A stretch of DNA of 57,486 nt from Scatosoma sp900555925 (GCA_959603585.1 CAUGYD010000011.1:1-57486), one strand, 5' to 3'; shown: positions 35,153-43,722, counted from the stretch's first letter. Notes: generated by a model from the sequence alone, not told the origin. Numbers and translations are program-made.

Positions 35153-37051
35153 ATGGAAGAAAAACAGGGAAACATTAAAATTTCAAGCGAAAATATGATG
35201 CCCATTATAAAAAAATGGCTTTATTCCGATAAGGATATCTTCCTCCGCGAAATCGTCGCCAACGGCGTAGACGCAATCACGAAGTTCAAAAAGCTCGTCG
35301 AGATGGGCGAAGCCAAGGCGGAGCCCGACGAAGAATATCGTATCGACGTCTTTGTAGACGAAAAAGCCAAGACTCTCACGGTTCAGGATAACGGTATCGG
35401 CATGACCGCGGATGAGGTAGAAAAATATATCACGCAGATAGCGTTTTCGGGCGCGGAAGATTTCCTTCAAAAATATGAGAACGCTTCCGGCGACGGCATT
35501 ATCGGACATTTCGGACTCGGTTTTTATTCCGCTTACATGGTTTCCGAAAACGTGGAAATCTACACGAAGAGCTATAAGGACGAACCGGCTGTAAAATGGG
35601 AATCGGATGGTAATTCTACCTACACGCTTTCCGAGACGGACAAGACTTCCCGCGGTACGAAAATCGTCATGCACCTCGCCGAAGGCGAAGAGGAATTTCT
35701 GAAAGAATACAGGATTCGGGAGCTTCTCAGAAAATACTGCTCTTTCATGCCTTATAATATCTATCTCAATCCGAAAGGAGAAGAAAAGAAGTCGGACGAC
35801 AAGGCGGCCGAAAACAAGAAAGAGGGCGACGAGAAAAAGGAAGAAGTCAAAGACAAACCCATCAATAATACGGCTCCGCTGTATCTGAAAGACCCGAAAG
35901 AGTGTACGCCCGAAGAATGTAAAGATTTCTATCGGGATACATTCATGGACTATAACGAACCTCTTTTCTGGATTCACCTCAATATGGATTATCCGTTTCG
36001 CCTGAAAGGCATTTTATATTTCCCTAAGGTGAAAAAACAGCAGGTACAGCTCGAAAAGGGACAGGTGAAACTTTATTGCAATCAGGTATTCATCGCGGAT
36101 AACATTAAGGAAGTGATCCCCGAGTTCCTCATGCTTTTGAACGGCGTCATCGATTGTCCCGATATTCCGCTCAACGTTTCGAGGAGTTTCCTGCAAAACG
36201 ACAGACAGGTACAAAAGATTTCCAAACACATCACTAAAAAAGTTGCGGATAAGCTGACGGCGCTTTTCAATAACGAAAGAGAACGCTATAACGAATGCTG
36301 GAAAGATATTGCGACCTTTATCAAGTTCGGCTGTCTGAAAGACGACGAATTTTACGATAAAGTAAAGGATATCGTCATCTTCAAGAACCTGGAAGGCGAC
36401 TACAAGCCGTTAAATGATTTTCTCGGCGAGGAGGTCAGCGACGAGGACGCAGGGAAAGGGGTACAGCCTAAAGCCGTTTATTACGTATCTGACGAAGCGC
36501 AGCAGGCTCAGTACATCGCCTTGTTCAAAGAGGCGGGGCTCGACGCCATCGTATGCGATACGTTTATCGATCCTCATTTTATCAGCTATATAGAATATAA
36601 GAATCCCGGAAAATGCCGTTTCGTACGTATCGACGCGGACGTAGACGGCGCATTGAAGAGCGGCGAAGAAGTAAAAGAAGAGGAGCATAAAGATTTGATA
36701 GAGCTTTTCAAAAACAATCTTGCCAATAAGGATATTTCCGTAAAAGCGGAAAAATTCAAAAACGGAAATATTCCCGCCATTATCACCGTGGAAGAATTTA
36801 TGCGCAGAATGTCGGAAATGAACAGCTTTTACGGCATGAGCGAAGCGGATACCATGAAGAACGCGACGCTCGTTCTAAATCTTTCCAATCCCATCGTGGC
36901 GGGGCTTACGGGACAGGCGGAAGAAAAGCAGAAATTTATCGTCAATCAGATTTATTATTTGGCGATGCTCGGCTATAAGAAACTCACGCCCGAAGAACTT
37001 TCCGACTTTGTGGAAAAGAGTACGCAGCTCCTTTCCGATTACACGAAATAA
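35153..37051 (+). CDS. htpG: Chaperone HtpG (Hsp90) with a charged linker
   Basis: 632 residues. The GHKL ATPase domain is clear: LREIVANGVDAITK, VQDNGIGMTADEV and GIIGHFGLGFYSAYMV. The middle domain contains LNVSRSFLQNDRQVQKI with the catalytic-loop Arg. Between them (about residues 210-245) lies a Lys/Glu/Asp-rich insertion resembling the charged linker of eukaryotic Hsp90s, which is short or absent in E. coli HtpG. It works as a cytoplasmic ATP-dependent dimeric chaperone. The ribosome site AAAAGGAG is 11 bases upstream, and terminators stand on both sides. Confidence 0.95.
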   Translation: MEEKQGNIKISSENMMPIIKKWLYSDKDIFLREIVANGVDAITKFKKLVEMGEAKAEPDEEYRIDVFVDEKAKTLTVQDNGIGMTADEVEKYITQIAFSGAEDFLQKYENASGDGIIGHFGLGFYSAYMVSENVEIYTKSYKDEPAVKWESDGNSTYTLSETDKTSRGTKIVMHLAEGEEEFLKEYRIRELLRKYCSFMPYNIYLNPKGEEKKSDDKAAENKKEGDEKKEEVKDKPINNTAPLYLKDPKECTPEECKDFYRDTFMDYNEPLFWIHLNMDYPFRLKGILYFPKVKKQQVQLEKGQVKLYCNQVFIADNIKEVIPEFLMLLNGVIDCPDIPLNVSRSFLQNDRQVQKISKHITKKVADKLTALFNNERERYNECWKDIATFIKFGCLKDDEFYDKVKDIVIFKNLEGDYKPLNDFLGEEVSDEDAGKGVQPKAVYYVSDEAQQAQYIALFKEAGLDAIVCDTFIDPHFISYIEYKNPGKCRFVRIDADVDGALKSGEEVKEEEHKDLIELFKNNLANKDISVKAEKFKNGNIPAIITVEEFMRRMSEMNSFYGMSEADTMKNATLVLNLSNPIVAGLTGQAEEKQKFIVNQIYYLAMLGYKKLTPEELSDFVEKSTQLLSDYTK

Positions 37052-37080
37052 CCTTTACAGAACCTCCTATAAATTTTAAG

Positions 37081-37118
37081 AAAAAGCACCTTTCTTGTCG
37101 AAGGGTGCTTTTTTCTTT
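37081..37118 (+). terminator. Intrinsic terminator after htpG
   Basis: AAAAGCACC near 37082-37090 pairs with GGGTGCTTTT near 37103-37112, followed by TTCTTTTT. Confidence 0.85.
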
Positions 37119-37163
37119 TTCCTGTGTTCTATCGGGACAAGCCGCCGCATATAATGATAACAA

Positions 37164-38021
37164 ATGTTGGAATTTCTCCCGGACAATATCAAAGAGGCGC
37201 TCAGGCACGTCAATCTCAACCGCGTGTATGAAATCCGCCTCAGAGCGGGACGTCCCGTCACTGTAAATTACGAGGGGAAATATCGCTGCCTCGGCGCTTA
37301 CGGGTTGGTCGAAAAGCCGTCTGCCGCCCTATGCCCGTCTTTGGCGGAAATCGGGGACACCGTCTTTTCCGCGGGACGTTTTTCCGTCTATTCGGTGGAA
37401 GAACAAATCAAACGCGGATTTATTACGGGAGAATACGGGGAACGCATCGGGCTTGCGGGACAATACGTCTTTGAAAAGGGAAAGGCTCTGGCAATCAGGG
37501 ATTTTACCTCTCTTTGTATTCGCGTTCCGCATGAAATTATAGGCTGCGGTCGGGAAATCTATCGGCGGTGCCTTTCCGACAAGCTCAGAAGCGTATTGGT
37601 TATGTCTCCGCCGGGTATCGGAAAGACGACGATATTGCGCGATTTAAGCAGGACACTGAGCGAAACTACGGGAAAAAACATCCTGATTTGCGACGAGCGC
37701 GGGGAAATTTCCGCGGGAGATACGGGCGCGACCAGCGACGTTTTGCTGTATGCGGATAAAGCTACTGCTTTCGAGGCTGGAATCCGCGCCATGCGGCCGG
37801 ATATCATGATTACGGACGAGCTGTCCGCCGCCGATTGTTCGGCTGTCGAAAGGGCGATTTTCGGTGGGGTAAAGGTAATTGCCTCAGCGCACTTTTCCGA
37901 AATCTTCGACGTGAAGCCTCCCTTTTCGGGACTGTTCGAACGCTATGTGCTGTTGGATTCAAAGACAATCGGAAAGGTAAAGGCCGTTTACAACGAAAAA
38001 TTAGAGGAAGCAGAAGGATGA
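37164..38021 (+). CDS. spoIIIAA: Stage III sporulation ATPase SpoIIIAA
   Basis: 285 residues. A secretion-type ATPase with Walker A SPPGIGKTT near residue 150 and ICDERGEISAG; MRPDIMITDEL is the Walker B region. In the mother cell it is thought to power the SpoIIIA-SpoIIQ feeding-tube channel into the forespore. First gene of the intact AA-AH cluster. The ATG at 37164 lacks a good ribosome site. A CATATAAT box at 37148-37155 resembles a sigma-E -10 element but would leave almost no leader, so the exact start is uncertain. Confidence 0.94.
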   Translation: MLEFLPDNIKEALRHVNLNRVYEIRLRAGRPVTVNYEGKYRCLGAYGLVEKPSAALCPSLAEIGDTVFSAGRFSVYSVEEQIKRGFITGEYGERIGLAGQYVFEKGKALAIRDFTSLCIRVPHEIIGCGREIYRRCLSDKLRSVLVMSPPGIGKTTILRDLSRTLSETTGKNILICDERGEISAGDTGATSDVLLYADKATAFEAGIRAMRPDIMITDELSAADCSAVERAIFGGVKVIASAHFSEIFDVKPPFSGLFERYVLLDSKTIGKVKAVYNEKLEEAEG

Positions 38022-38031
38022 AAGATGCGGT

Positions 38032-38529
38032 ATGATAAAATTTATTCTCGGCGTGGCAATCGTATGCTTCACGAGCTTCTGCGGCTACGTTCTCGCAAAA
38101 AAATACAGACAGAGAAAAAATTTTTTCTCGCAGATGAATGAGTTCAACGAGCGTTTTTTGAGCGAGATTGCCTATTATCGCCGTCCTATCAAGGAATTCA
38201 GCGGTAAATATGTCTATAAGGGAGAATTTGACGAGCTCTTATGCGCCTTCGTCGAAACGTTGGGAAAGAACGGAGAGGAGGATCCTCAGACAAAATCTTC
38301 TCTTCCGACGTTTTCTTTTCTGAGCAAAGACGAGGGAGATTTCGTGAACGATTATTTTCTCATGGTCGGGAAGGGCGACAGCGCCTCTCAGAGCGCATAT
38401 TTCACATCGGTAAAGGGAACGCTGGGCGAATATAAGCGCAAAAGCGCGGAGGAGTGTACCAAATACGGAGACCTATATTTGAAGCTCGGATTTCTCTGCG
38501 GGCTGATGATTTTAGTCATCATCATATAA
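38032..38529 (+). CDS. spoIIIAB: Stage III sporulation protein SpoIIIAB
   Basis: 165 residues. An N-terminal membrane helix (FILGVAIVCFTSFCGYVLA), a soluble helical middle (FNERFLSEIAYYRRP) and a C-terminal helix with LGFLCGLMILVIII, the SpoIIIAB pattern (related to type II secretion F proteins). It acts in the mother-cell membrane with SpoIIIAA. The start lies 10 bases after the spoIIIAA stop. Confidence 0.92.
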   Translation: MIKFILGVAIVCFTSFCGYVLAKKYRQRKNFFSQMNEFNERFLSEIAYYRRPIKEFSGKYVYKGEFDELLCAFVETLGKNGEEDPQTKSSLPTFSFLSKDEGDFVNDYFLMVGKGDSASQSAYFTSVKGTLGEYKRKSAEECTKYGDLYLKLGFLCGLMILVIII

Positions 38530-38534
38530 AGATT

Positions 38535-38732
38535 ATGGATATTTCGATACTTTTCAAAATCGCTGCCATCGGCATCATCGTCACCGTCATCTGTCAGATT
38601 CTTAAAAAATCCGACCGCGACGATATTGCTACGGTGGTGAGCATCGTAGGGCTGATTCTCGTCCTGACGATCGTCGTCGGTATGGTAGGCGATTTATTCG
38701 GGCAGATCATGGAACTTTTCGATTTGACGTAG
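38535..38732 (+). CDS. spoIIIAC: Stage III sporulation protein SpoIIIAC
   Basis: 65 residues with two membrane helices (LFKIAAIGIIVTVICQILKK and VSIVGLILVLTIVVGMVG), the size and shape of SpoIIIAC. ATG 38535 is five bases after the spoIIIAB stop, and the longer frame from 38454 overlaps spoIIIAB. The ribosome site is weak. Confidence 0.92.
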   Translation: MDISILFKIAAIGIIVTVICQILKKSDRDDIATVVSIVGLILVLTIVVGMVGDLFGQIMELFDLT

Positions 38733-38786
38733 CCTTTCGGGGCTGAAAACGGAAAATAAAGAAAAACAAAAGGAAGGTAAGGACAT

Positions 38787-39185
38787 ACGGAAACGGAAAT
38801 TTTCAAAATTATCGGCATTGCCTTCGTGACGGCAATTTCGGCAATACTTCTCAAAAGTACCAAGCCCGAACTTTCCTTCGCCGTCACGATTACCGGCGTC
38901 ATTATTATTTTGATGTTTGTAGTGGACATGCTCCAAAATACCGTCAATATCCTGTCGACGATAGCAAAGCTCACGGGAATCGAAAACGGACTTATTAAAA
39001 TTCTTCTGAAAATCGTCGGTGTGGGGTATCTCACCGAATTCAGTGCGGGGCTGCTCAATGACTTCGGCAGCGCCGCCGTCGCGGATAAGGTAATTCTCGG
39101 CGGAAAGCTCACCATTTTAATTCTTTCTCTCCCCATCATCGAAAGTGTCCTCAAACTGATGGCGGGATTCTTGGAGCTGATATGA
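38787..39185 (+). CDS. spoIIIAD: Stage III sporulation protein SpoIIIAD, canonical start codon missing
   Basis: The coding frame continues upstream of the first possible start (GTG 38826) as EIFKIIGIAFVTAISAIL, which aligns with the N-terminus of SpoIIIAD. No ATG, GTG or TTG occurs between the in-frame TAA at 38778 and GTG 38826. A good ribosome site (AAGGAAGGTAAGGA) stands just before CAT-ACG at 38784-38789; one extra G would create ATG-ACG there. Initiation at ACG 38787 or ATT 38799, a lost start, or a sequence error are all possible. The protein has the three membrane segments of the family and overlaps spoIIIAE by four bases. Confidence 0.85.
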   Translation, partial: TETEIFKIIGIAFVTAISAILLKSTKPELSFAVTITGVIIILMFVVDMLQNTVNILSTIAKLTGIENGLIKILLKIVGVGYLTEFSAGLLNDFGSAAVADKVILGGKLTILILSLPIIESVLKLMAGFLELI

Positions 39186-40417
39186 GGACAAAAAATTATT
39201 TACACGGTTTGCCGCTTTCATGCAGGGGAAAACAAAAGAGGCGGAGACGGCGCCTCGTTCTTCGGGTTTTTGTTCTCGTTTTTTTCGTCGTTTTCTGCCT
39301 GCCGGGACTCGTATTCGCGCAGGCGGAGGAAGGTACGGACGGAAAAGAGGAACTCAATCAGAATATCCTCGAACAAATAGAAAAATTAGATACGGAGGCT
39401 TTGCAGGAATATATCGATTCTTTGGGGATTTTTTCCGACGAGACGATAGGCGAACGGCTTTTCGACTATATCAAGGGGGAGCAGTTTGACTACGGGGGAT
39501 TCGGTAAGCAGATTCTCAACGTATTGTTCGAGGACGTAAAGGATATGCTTCCCGCTTTTGCCTGTATCTGCGCGGTGGCGCTGCTATGCGGGATTTTGTC
39601 GTCCGTCAAGAGCAGCTTTGCCTCTCAGACTTCGGCGGATATGATATTTCTCGTCGCTTATGCGGCGGCTCTCATTCCCGTTCTGGCAGTTCTGACGGAA
39701 TGTTTCTCTCGCGCCTTTTCCTCCGTGTCCTCCATGCGCGAGCAAATGCAGCTGACGTTTCCTCTACTGTTGACGCTCATGGCCGCGAGCGGCGGAAGCG
39801 TTTCCGCCGCGATTTACCAGCCCGCGGTAGCCTTTCTAAGCACCACGATTGTTTCTATTGTTTCGGCGGTCGTCCTTCCGCTCACGTTGACGATTATCGC
39901 GTTTTCCATGGCGGGAAATCTGTCGAACGAATTGAAACTTAACAATTTTTCCGCTTTTTTCAAGAGTATAAACAAATGGATTATCGGCGTGAGCGTCTCC
40001 GTATTCGGATTGTTTTTCACCGTGCAGGGACTGACTTCGGCGGCATACGACGGAATCACCCGCAGAGCGGCGAAATACGCTATCGGGACGGGCGTTCCCA
40101 TCGTCGGCGGATTTCTTTCCGGCGGCTTCGACCTTGCGATAGCCGGCAGCGTGCTCATTAAAAATTCCCTCGGAAGTCTGAGTATTTTTCTCATGGTCTC
40201 CGTATTGTTCGAGCCGCTCGTCATGCTGGTCGCGGCAAATTTATTTCTGAGGCTGACTGCCGCCGTTACCCAACCGCTCGGCGAAAGCCGCATTTCCTCC
40301 TTTTTGGGCGAAACGGCGGATAATCTCAACTATTGCACCGCGGGATTGCTGTTTGTGGCATTTCTGTATTTTATCGGAATTGTGCTGATTATTTGTTCAT
40401 CGGAGGTGCTGTTTTGA
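39182..40417 (+). CDS. spoIIIAE: Stage III sporulation protein SpoIIIAE
   Basis: 411 residues. A basic N-terminus and signal sequence (VFVLVFFVVFCLPGLVFA), an extracytoplasmic stretch with DTEALQEYIDSLG, then about seven membrane helices (from residue 120 on), as in SpoIIIAE of other Clostridia. The conserved GGSVSAAIYQPAVAFLS and GGFLSGGFDLAIAGSVL segments are present. It is an export-gate-like part of the SpoIIIA channel. The start overlaps the spoIIIAD stop (ATGA). Confidence 0.95.
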   Translation: MRTKNYLHGLPLSCRGKQKRRRRRLVLRVFVLVFFVVFCLPGLVFAQAEEGTDGKEELNQNILEQIEKLDTEALQEYIDSLGIFSDETIGERLFDYIKGEQFDYGGFGKQILNVLFEDVKDMLPAFACICAVALLCGILSSVKSSFASQTSADMIFLVAYAAALIPVLAVLTECFSRAFSSVSSMREQMQLTFPLLLTLMAASGGSVSAAIYQPAVAFLSTTIVSIVSAVVLPLTLTIIAFSMAGNLSNELKLNNFSAFFKSINKWIIGVSVSVFGLFFTVQGLTSAAYDGITRRAAKYAIGTGVPIVGGFLSGGFDLAIAGSVLIKNSLGSLSIFLMVSVLFEPLVMLVAANLFLRLTAAVTQPLGESRISSFLGETADNLNYCTAGLLFVAFLYFIGIVLIICSSEVLF

Positions 40418-40932
40418 GCGGTTATCTTCTTGCCATTATCGGCATCGTTCTTTTGACGGGGATTTTATCGGCGGTATTGCCCGAAGGGAAAACGGCAAAA
40501 TTTATCAAGGGAATGACCAAGCTATGTTGTTTAGCCGTCATTTTGGCACCTATTTTGGGTTTCTTTCATAAGGTCGCAACGGGCGGCGAGATAAATTTTC
40601 CGTTTTTTTCCTCGGAAACAGTCATAGAAACGGACAGTTCCTTCATAGATTATTGCAGTACGAAAAGAGTAGAAAACGCCGAAGAGGATTTGGAAGAAAA
40701 AATGGAGGAGCTCTTTTCCGTCCGCGTGGAAGCCACGCTGCTTTGGGAGTATTGTGGCGCGGTTACCGAAGGCGGGGAGGACGGGTATCTGTCCGTTTAC
40801 GAGGGAACGGAAATCAAAATCACCAAAGTACTCTTGAAGGACATAGAGGGAAATATCGACGAGGAGGTACGGGAAAAGATGAAAGAGCATATTACGGACA
40901 AATACGGCTGCGAGGTGGAGTTTGTCGAATAA
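40414..40932 (+). CDS. spoIIIAF: Stage III sporulation protein SpoIIIAF
   Basis: 172 residues from a TTG start at 40414 that overlaps the spoIIIAE stop, with GGAGG seven bases upstream. Two membrane helices (LLAIIGIVLLTGILSAVLP and LCCLAVILAPILGFF) are followed by a soluble domain of ring-building type. An ATG start does not exist in the right place. It functions in the intermembrane channel at the forespore. Confidence 0.9.
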   Translation: MSGYLLAIIGIVLLTGILSAVLPEGKTAKFIKGMTKLCCLAVILAPILGFFHKVATGGEINFPFFSSETVIETDSSFIDYCSTKRVENAEEDLEEKMEELFSVRVEATLLWEYCGAVTEGGEDGYLSVYEGTEIKITKVLLKDIEGNIDEEVREKMKEHITDKYGCEVEFVE

Positions 40933-41305
40933 TCAAACGGCTTCGCGCAGCCGTAAGCGCGGGGAAAAAAGCAGTCGCTTCCGCGATGTCCTGCTGCTTT
41001 CAGCCCTCGCCCTGCTCCTGATTTTCGCGGTATGGAAAATTTTTTATACCGACGATAAACAGGAGGTGTCGACGATGGCAAACGCCAGCGAAAGCGAGCA
41101 AAAGCTATGCGCGCTTTTGGAGGAAATCGAAGGGGTGGGCAAGGTCAACGTGATGATTTGCGAAGGAGAAGACGGCGTGGAAAGCGTCGTAGTGGTCTGC
41201 GAGGGCGCAAACGACCTCCTGGTGAACATGAACATTCGGGAAGCCGTGGCGGCCGCTTTGGGAACGGACGAAAAGTCCGTGAGAATTTATCTGATGAAAG
41301 AATAA
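40922..41305 (+). CDS. spoIIIAG: Stage III sporulation protein SpoIIIAG
   Basis: 127 residues from TTG 40922 (GAGGTGGAG upstream, overlap with spoIIIAF of 11 bases). One N-terminal helix (LLLSALALLLIFAVWKIFY), then a ring-building motif domain with VGKVNVMICEGEDGV. In B. subtilis SpoIIIAG forms large rings in the intermembrane space. This protein is much shorter than the B. subtilis form because the long insertion is missing. Confidence 0.9.
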   Translation: MSNNQTASRSRKRGEKSSRFRDVLLLSALALLLIFAVWKIFYTDDKQEVSTMANASESEQKLCALLEEIEGVGKVNVMICEGEDGVESVVVVCEGANDLLVNMNIREAVAAALGTDEKSVRIYLMKE

Positions 41306-41321
41306 AAAAGGAGATAAAAAT

Positions 41322-41810
41322 ATGTCAACCAAAAAGAAAATTGTTGTAATGTCGGCATTAGTGCTTTTGCTCGCGGTGACGGCGGTATTTAATTTCGTAC
41401 TCGCCAACACCAATGCGCTGGCTTCCGCGGAGGGCGGCGTCACCACGGCGAATTATTTCGCTACCTATCGCACGGAGCGCACGACGGCGCGCAGCGAAGA
41501 ACTCGTTCAGCTCGACAGCGTAATTGCGCTCTATGAAGCGGGGGACGAACGCTATGAAGAAGCGACGAAAATGAAAATGGAAATCGTCGCGGCTATGGAA
41601 AAAGAGCTCGTCCTCGAAAATATGGTCAAATCCCTCGGCTTCTCCGACGCGGTTGTTTCCGTTTCCAGCGATTCCGATAATATCAACGTGTTTATCAATT
41701 CTTCCGAACTCACGTACGATACGGCACTTTCCATCTATAACATGCTCAAAAACGAAACGGGAGTCGTCGCCGGAAATATCGTCATCATGCCCGTATATTC
41801 GGAGAGCTGA
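41322..41810 (+). CDS. spoIIIAH: Stage III sporulation protein SpoIIIAH
   Basis: 162 residues. An N-terminal membrane helix (IVVMSALVLLLAVTAVFNFVL) and a ring-building domain at the C-terminus (MVKSLGFSDAVVSVSSD, then IYNMLKNETGV). It contacts SpoIIQ across the septum. The ribosome site AAAAGGAG is 10 bases before the ATG. Last gene of the cluster. Confidence 0.93.
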   Translation: MSTKKKIVVMSALVLLLAVTAVFNFVLANTNALASAEGGVTTANYFATYRTERTTARSEELVQLDSVIALYEAGDERYEEATKMKMEIVAAMEKELVLENMVKSLGFSDAVVSVSSDSDNINVFINSSELTYDTALSIYNMLKNETGVVAGNIVIMPVYSES

Positions 41811-41929
41811 AAAAAGAGCGTATTTTTAAGTGACTTTGTCCACTTTTCCTACAAAGTTGAAAAAAGAACCTATTGTCAAGTGTTTGAGGAGAAATTTCAC
41901 AAAAAAGTCACAAAAAATTTTTGAATAAA

Positions 41930-41973
41930 TAAAAAAACGCTCGTCGAAAGAGTTTCGGCGGGTGTTTTTTTAT
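41930..41973 (+). terminator. Intrinsic terminator after spoIIIAH
   Basis: An A run and ACGC-TCG-TCGAAA lead into TTTCGGCGGGTGTTTTTTTATT, an imperfect hairpin with a seven-base T run, 120 bases after the spoIIIAH stop. The first 14 bases (41930-41943) occur again inverted at 43247-43260, on the other side of the IS30-type gene. Confidence 0.7.
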
Positions 41974-42081
41974 TCGATTTTCTATATCGATATGGAATTT
42001 ATCTGTTTATTCGGTATCTTCGGTAACGCAAAACAGCCGTCTTGCGGCGGCTTAATGTTCTTTTATTCGGTTGTTGTTTCG

Positions 42082-43152
42082 TTATAATGCGGCTAATTGT
42101 TTCTCGAACATTTCTTTTGAACAAGCAAAGCCGAATATCTCTCTCGGATATGCGTTTACCCAATCTTCAATGAATTGTATGGACTTATCGGAATATTTTG
42201 TAAAGTCGGTGCCTTTCGGTACTTGCCTTCTTATATCCCTGTTGATTCTTTCGTTCGTTCCGCGTTCACATGAGCGATACGGGTGACAGTAATAAATGTT
42301 CGTGCGCTTTTCTGTTTCGTCGTATATGGATTTCTCCAATCCTTCATAGTCGGAAAACTCCACGCCGTTATCTACCGTGATACTCTTGAATAGTTTTTTG
42401 AATTGTTGTTGCCCGTATTTCTTTTCGAGGGAATCTAATACGTAAACGACAGAAGCGGGTTTCCTGTTCGGAATTTTAATGATTTTTTCGTATCTCGTCA
42501 GACGTTCGGTAAGAACAAGGAGAGTATCTTTCGTCCTCTTTTTTCCTACCACACAATCCATTTCCCAATGCCCGAAAGAGTTTCTTTGAGAAACGTCGTT
42601 CGGACGTTTTTCTATGCTTAAACCTTTCGGAGGACGTTTCGCAACGGGTTTTCTGTAATGTTTCTTTTTCTCTCCTACGGGTAAATGTTTCATTTTGAGG
42701 TGGGGAAATATGCCCATGGAAATATAGCGGTAGAGAGTAGTTTTGCTGATATTGGTTTTGAAGAGATGTTCGCGTTTGATTTCACCGAGAACGGCGCAAG
42801 GGGAAAGTTTATCTTTAATGACGCGTCTTTCGATATAGTTGACGAAAGGATAATCGTTACCGAGTTTAATGTCGGGACCTTTGGAGGTCATATTGAATTT
42901 ATATTTGTCATGAGCTTTATTCGCACTATACCGTTTAACGAATTTATAATGTCTTTCGCCGTAAATATCGGTATAGGAATATTCTTTGCGGAAGTATTCG
43001 CCGCGCTTGATTTCCTTATAGACGGCGGAAACGGAAAGACCGAGTTTATGAGCAATAAATTTAACTTTAAGTTTGTTGTTAAGGCAATCTTCTAAAACAA
43101 GGCGTTGAGTGAAAGAGATATTCTTTCTGTTCATTTTATATGCTTTTCTCAT
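42082..43152 (-). CDS. IS30-family transposase
   Basis: 356 residues. An N-terminal helix-turn-helix (FIAHKLGLSVSAVYKEIKRG, then a second HTH including TTLYRYISMG) and the IS30 DDE domain: GHWEMDCVVGKK, ITVDNGVEFSDY and CERGTNERINRDIRR give the three acidic residues. It appears intact, with ribosome site AAGGAGG eight bases before the ATG. It sits just beyond the spoIIIA terminator, reads in the same direction as the Zot/Rep block, and may be either an independent insertion sequence or the enzyme that brought the adjoining element in. Confidence 0.95.
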   Translation of the reverse strand: MRKAYKMNRKNISFTQRLVLEDCLNNKLKVKFIAHKLGLSVSAVYKEIKRGEYFRKEYSYTDIYGERHYKFVKRYSANKAHDKYKFNMTSKGPDIKLGNDYPFVNYIERRVIKDKLSPCAVLGEIKREHLFKTNISKTTLYRYISMGIFPHLKMKHLPVGEKKKHYRKPVAKRPPKGLSIEKRPNDVSQRNSFGHWEMDCVVGKKRTKDTLLVLTERLTRYEKIIKIPNRKPASVVYVLDSLEKKYGQQQFKKLFKSITVDNGVEFSDYEGLEKSIYDETEKRTNIYYCHPYRSCERGTNERINRDIRRQVPKGTDFTKYSDKSIQFIEDWVNAYPREIFGFACSKEMFEKQLAAL

Positions 43153-43300
43153 AAGTAAACCTCCTTGAACGTTATTTCCGAGGTGGAGCGGGCCCCGCGG
43201 TTCGGCGTGGGTCTCGCTAACCCGCTAAGCCCGACCGCCGAGAAACCGAGCGTTTTTTTAGCGGTAGGATTATCATACCCGTGTTTGTCTGTCAAGGGTC
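43153..43300. promoter_or_regulatory. GC-rich structured leader upstream of the transposase
   Basis: No gene. The bases at 43175-43235 hold nested complementary segments: GCGGT...ACCGC, GGC...GCC and GGGT...ACCC around a short loop, next to GCGGGCCCCGC. This folded leader lies between the IS30 gene and the accessory region and may hold its promoter or a terminal binding site. I see no convincing -35/-10 pair. Confidence 0.4.
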
Positions 43301-43354
43301 GGAAAAATTCGTGAGCATAAAGGTAGTGCGTTTTATCCCTCCCGAATTTTCCCT

Positions 43355-43510
43355 AAAATCCCCAAAGACGGGGGATTTTCCCCTTGACCGCCGTCCACGG
43401 GCATGATAAGCTCCGCGCAAGAAGGTGAAGCCCGCAAGGCTTCACCTTCCAAGTATAAAGAAACGGGGAAGGGCGGTAAAAGCGGAAAAAGTCGAGCGCC
43501 CCGCAAGGGG
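43355..43510. repeat. Cluster of three strong hairpins at the start of the small-gene block
   Basis: AAAATCCCC (43355-43363) pairs with GGGGATTTT (43371-43379). GAAGGTGAAGCC (43421-43432) pairs perfectly with GGCTTCACCTTC (43438-43449) across a five-base loop. CCCC-GCAA-GGGG lies at 43499-43510. No protein is encoded from 43153 to 43543. Such clusters are typical of replication or packaging origins of small mobile elements. Confidence 0.55.
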
Positions 43511-43543
43511 TGACAGCAAATAACAAAAAGGCAGGTGAAGGAG

Positions 43544-43651
43544 ATGAACGAAATGACAGCAAACGAGCTTTACAGGCTGATACAATACTTAAAGGCCTTA
43601 GGCTGGGACGAAAAAGAAATAGTCAAGCTCATCGAGTGTATAACTCGATAA
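43544..43651 (+). CDS. 35-residue small protein
   Basis: A short frame beginning MNEMTANELYRLIQYLKALG with ribosome site GAAGGAG at a normal distance. It reads as a single amphipathic helical hairpin. Its last codons form one arm of the large hairpin at 43620-43660. The good ribosome site makes translation likely. No function is known. Confidence 0.55.
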   Translation: MNEMTANELYRLIQYLKALGWDEKEIVKLIECITR

Positions 43652-43660
43652 ACTTGACTA
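43620..43660. repeat. Long two-part hairpin over the end of the 35-residue gene
   Basis: TAGTCAAG (43620-43627) pairs with CTTGACTA (43653-43660), and inside it ATCGAGT (43631-43637) pairs with ACTCGAT (43643-43649), leaving a symmetric three-base internal bulge. No T run follows, so it is not a standard terminator. Confidence 0.6.
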
Positions 43661-43722
43661 TGTAACTCTCAAACTCAGCCGAACGGATTTTCAAGTTTCA
43701 CCACTTCCCCGAACGGCTACCA

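Larger units (their letters stand above)
41930..43260. mobile_element. Possible extent of the IS30-type element
   Basis: TAAAAAAACGCTCG (41930-41943) is matched by its exact complement CGAGCGTTTTTTTA (43247-43260), so the transposase gene is framed by a 14-base inverted match. The size (1.33 kb) fits IS30 elements. Against this, the left copy coincides with the spoIIIA terminator, half of the match is an A run, and I see no clear target duplication. Confidence 0.3.

Noticed and set aside
37148..37155. CATATAAT as a sigma-E promoter for spoIIIAA
   Set aside because: It resembles a -10 box, but no convincing -35 is present and transcription would begin almost at the start codon, so it is not listed as a feature.
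42685..43095. 136-codon plus-strand frame
   Set aside because: Antisense shadow of the IS30-type transposase.
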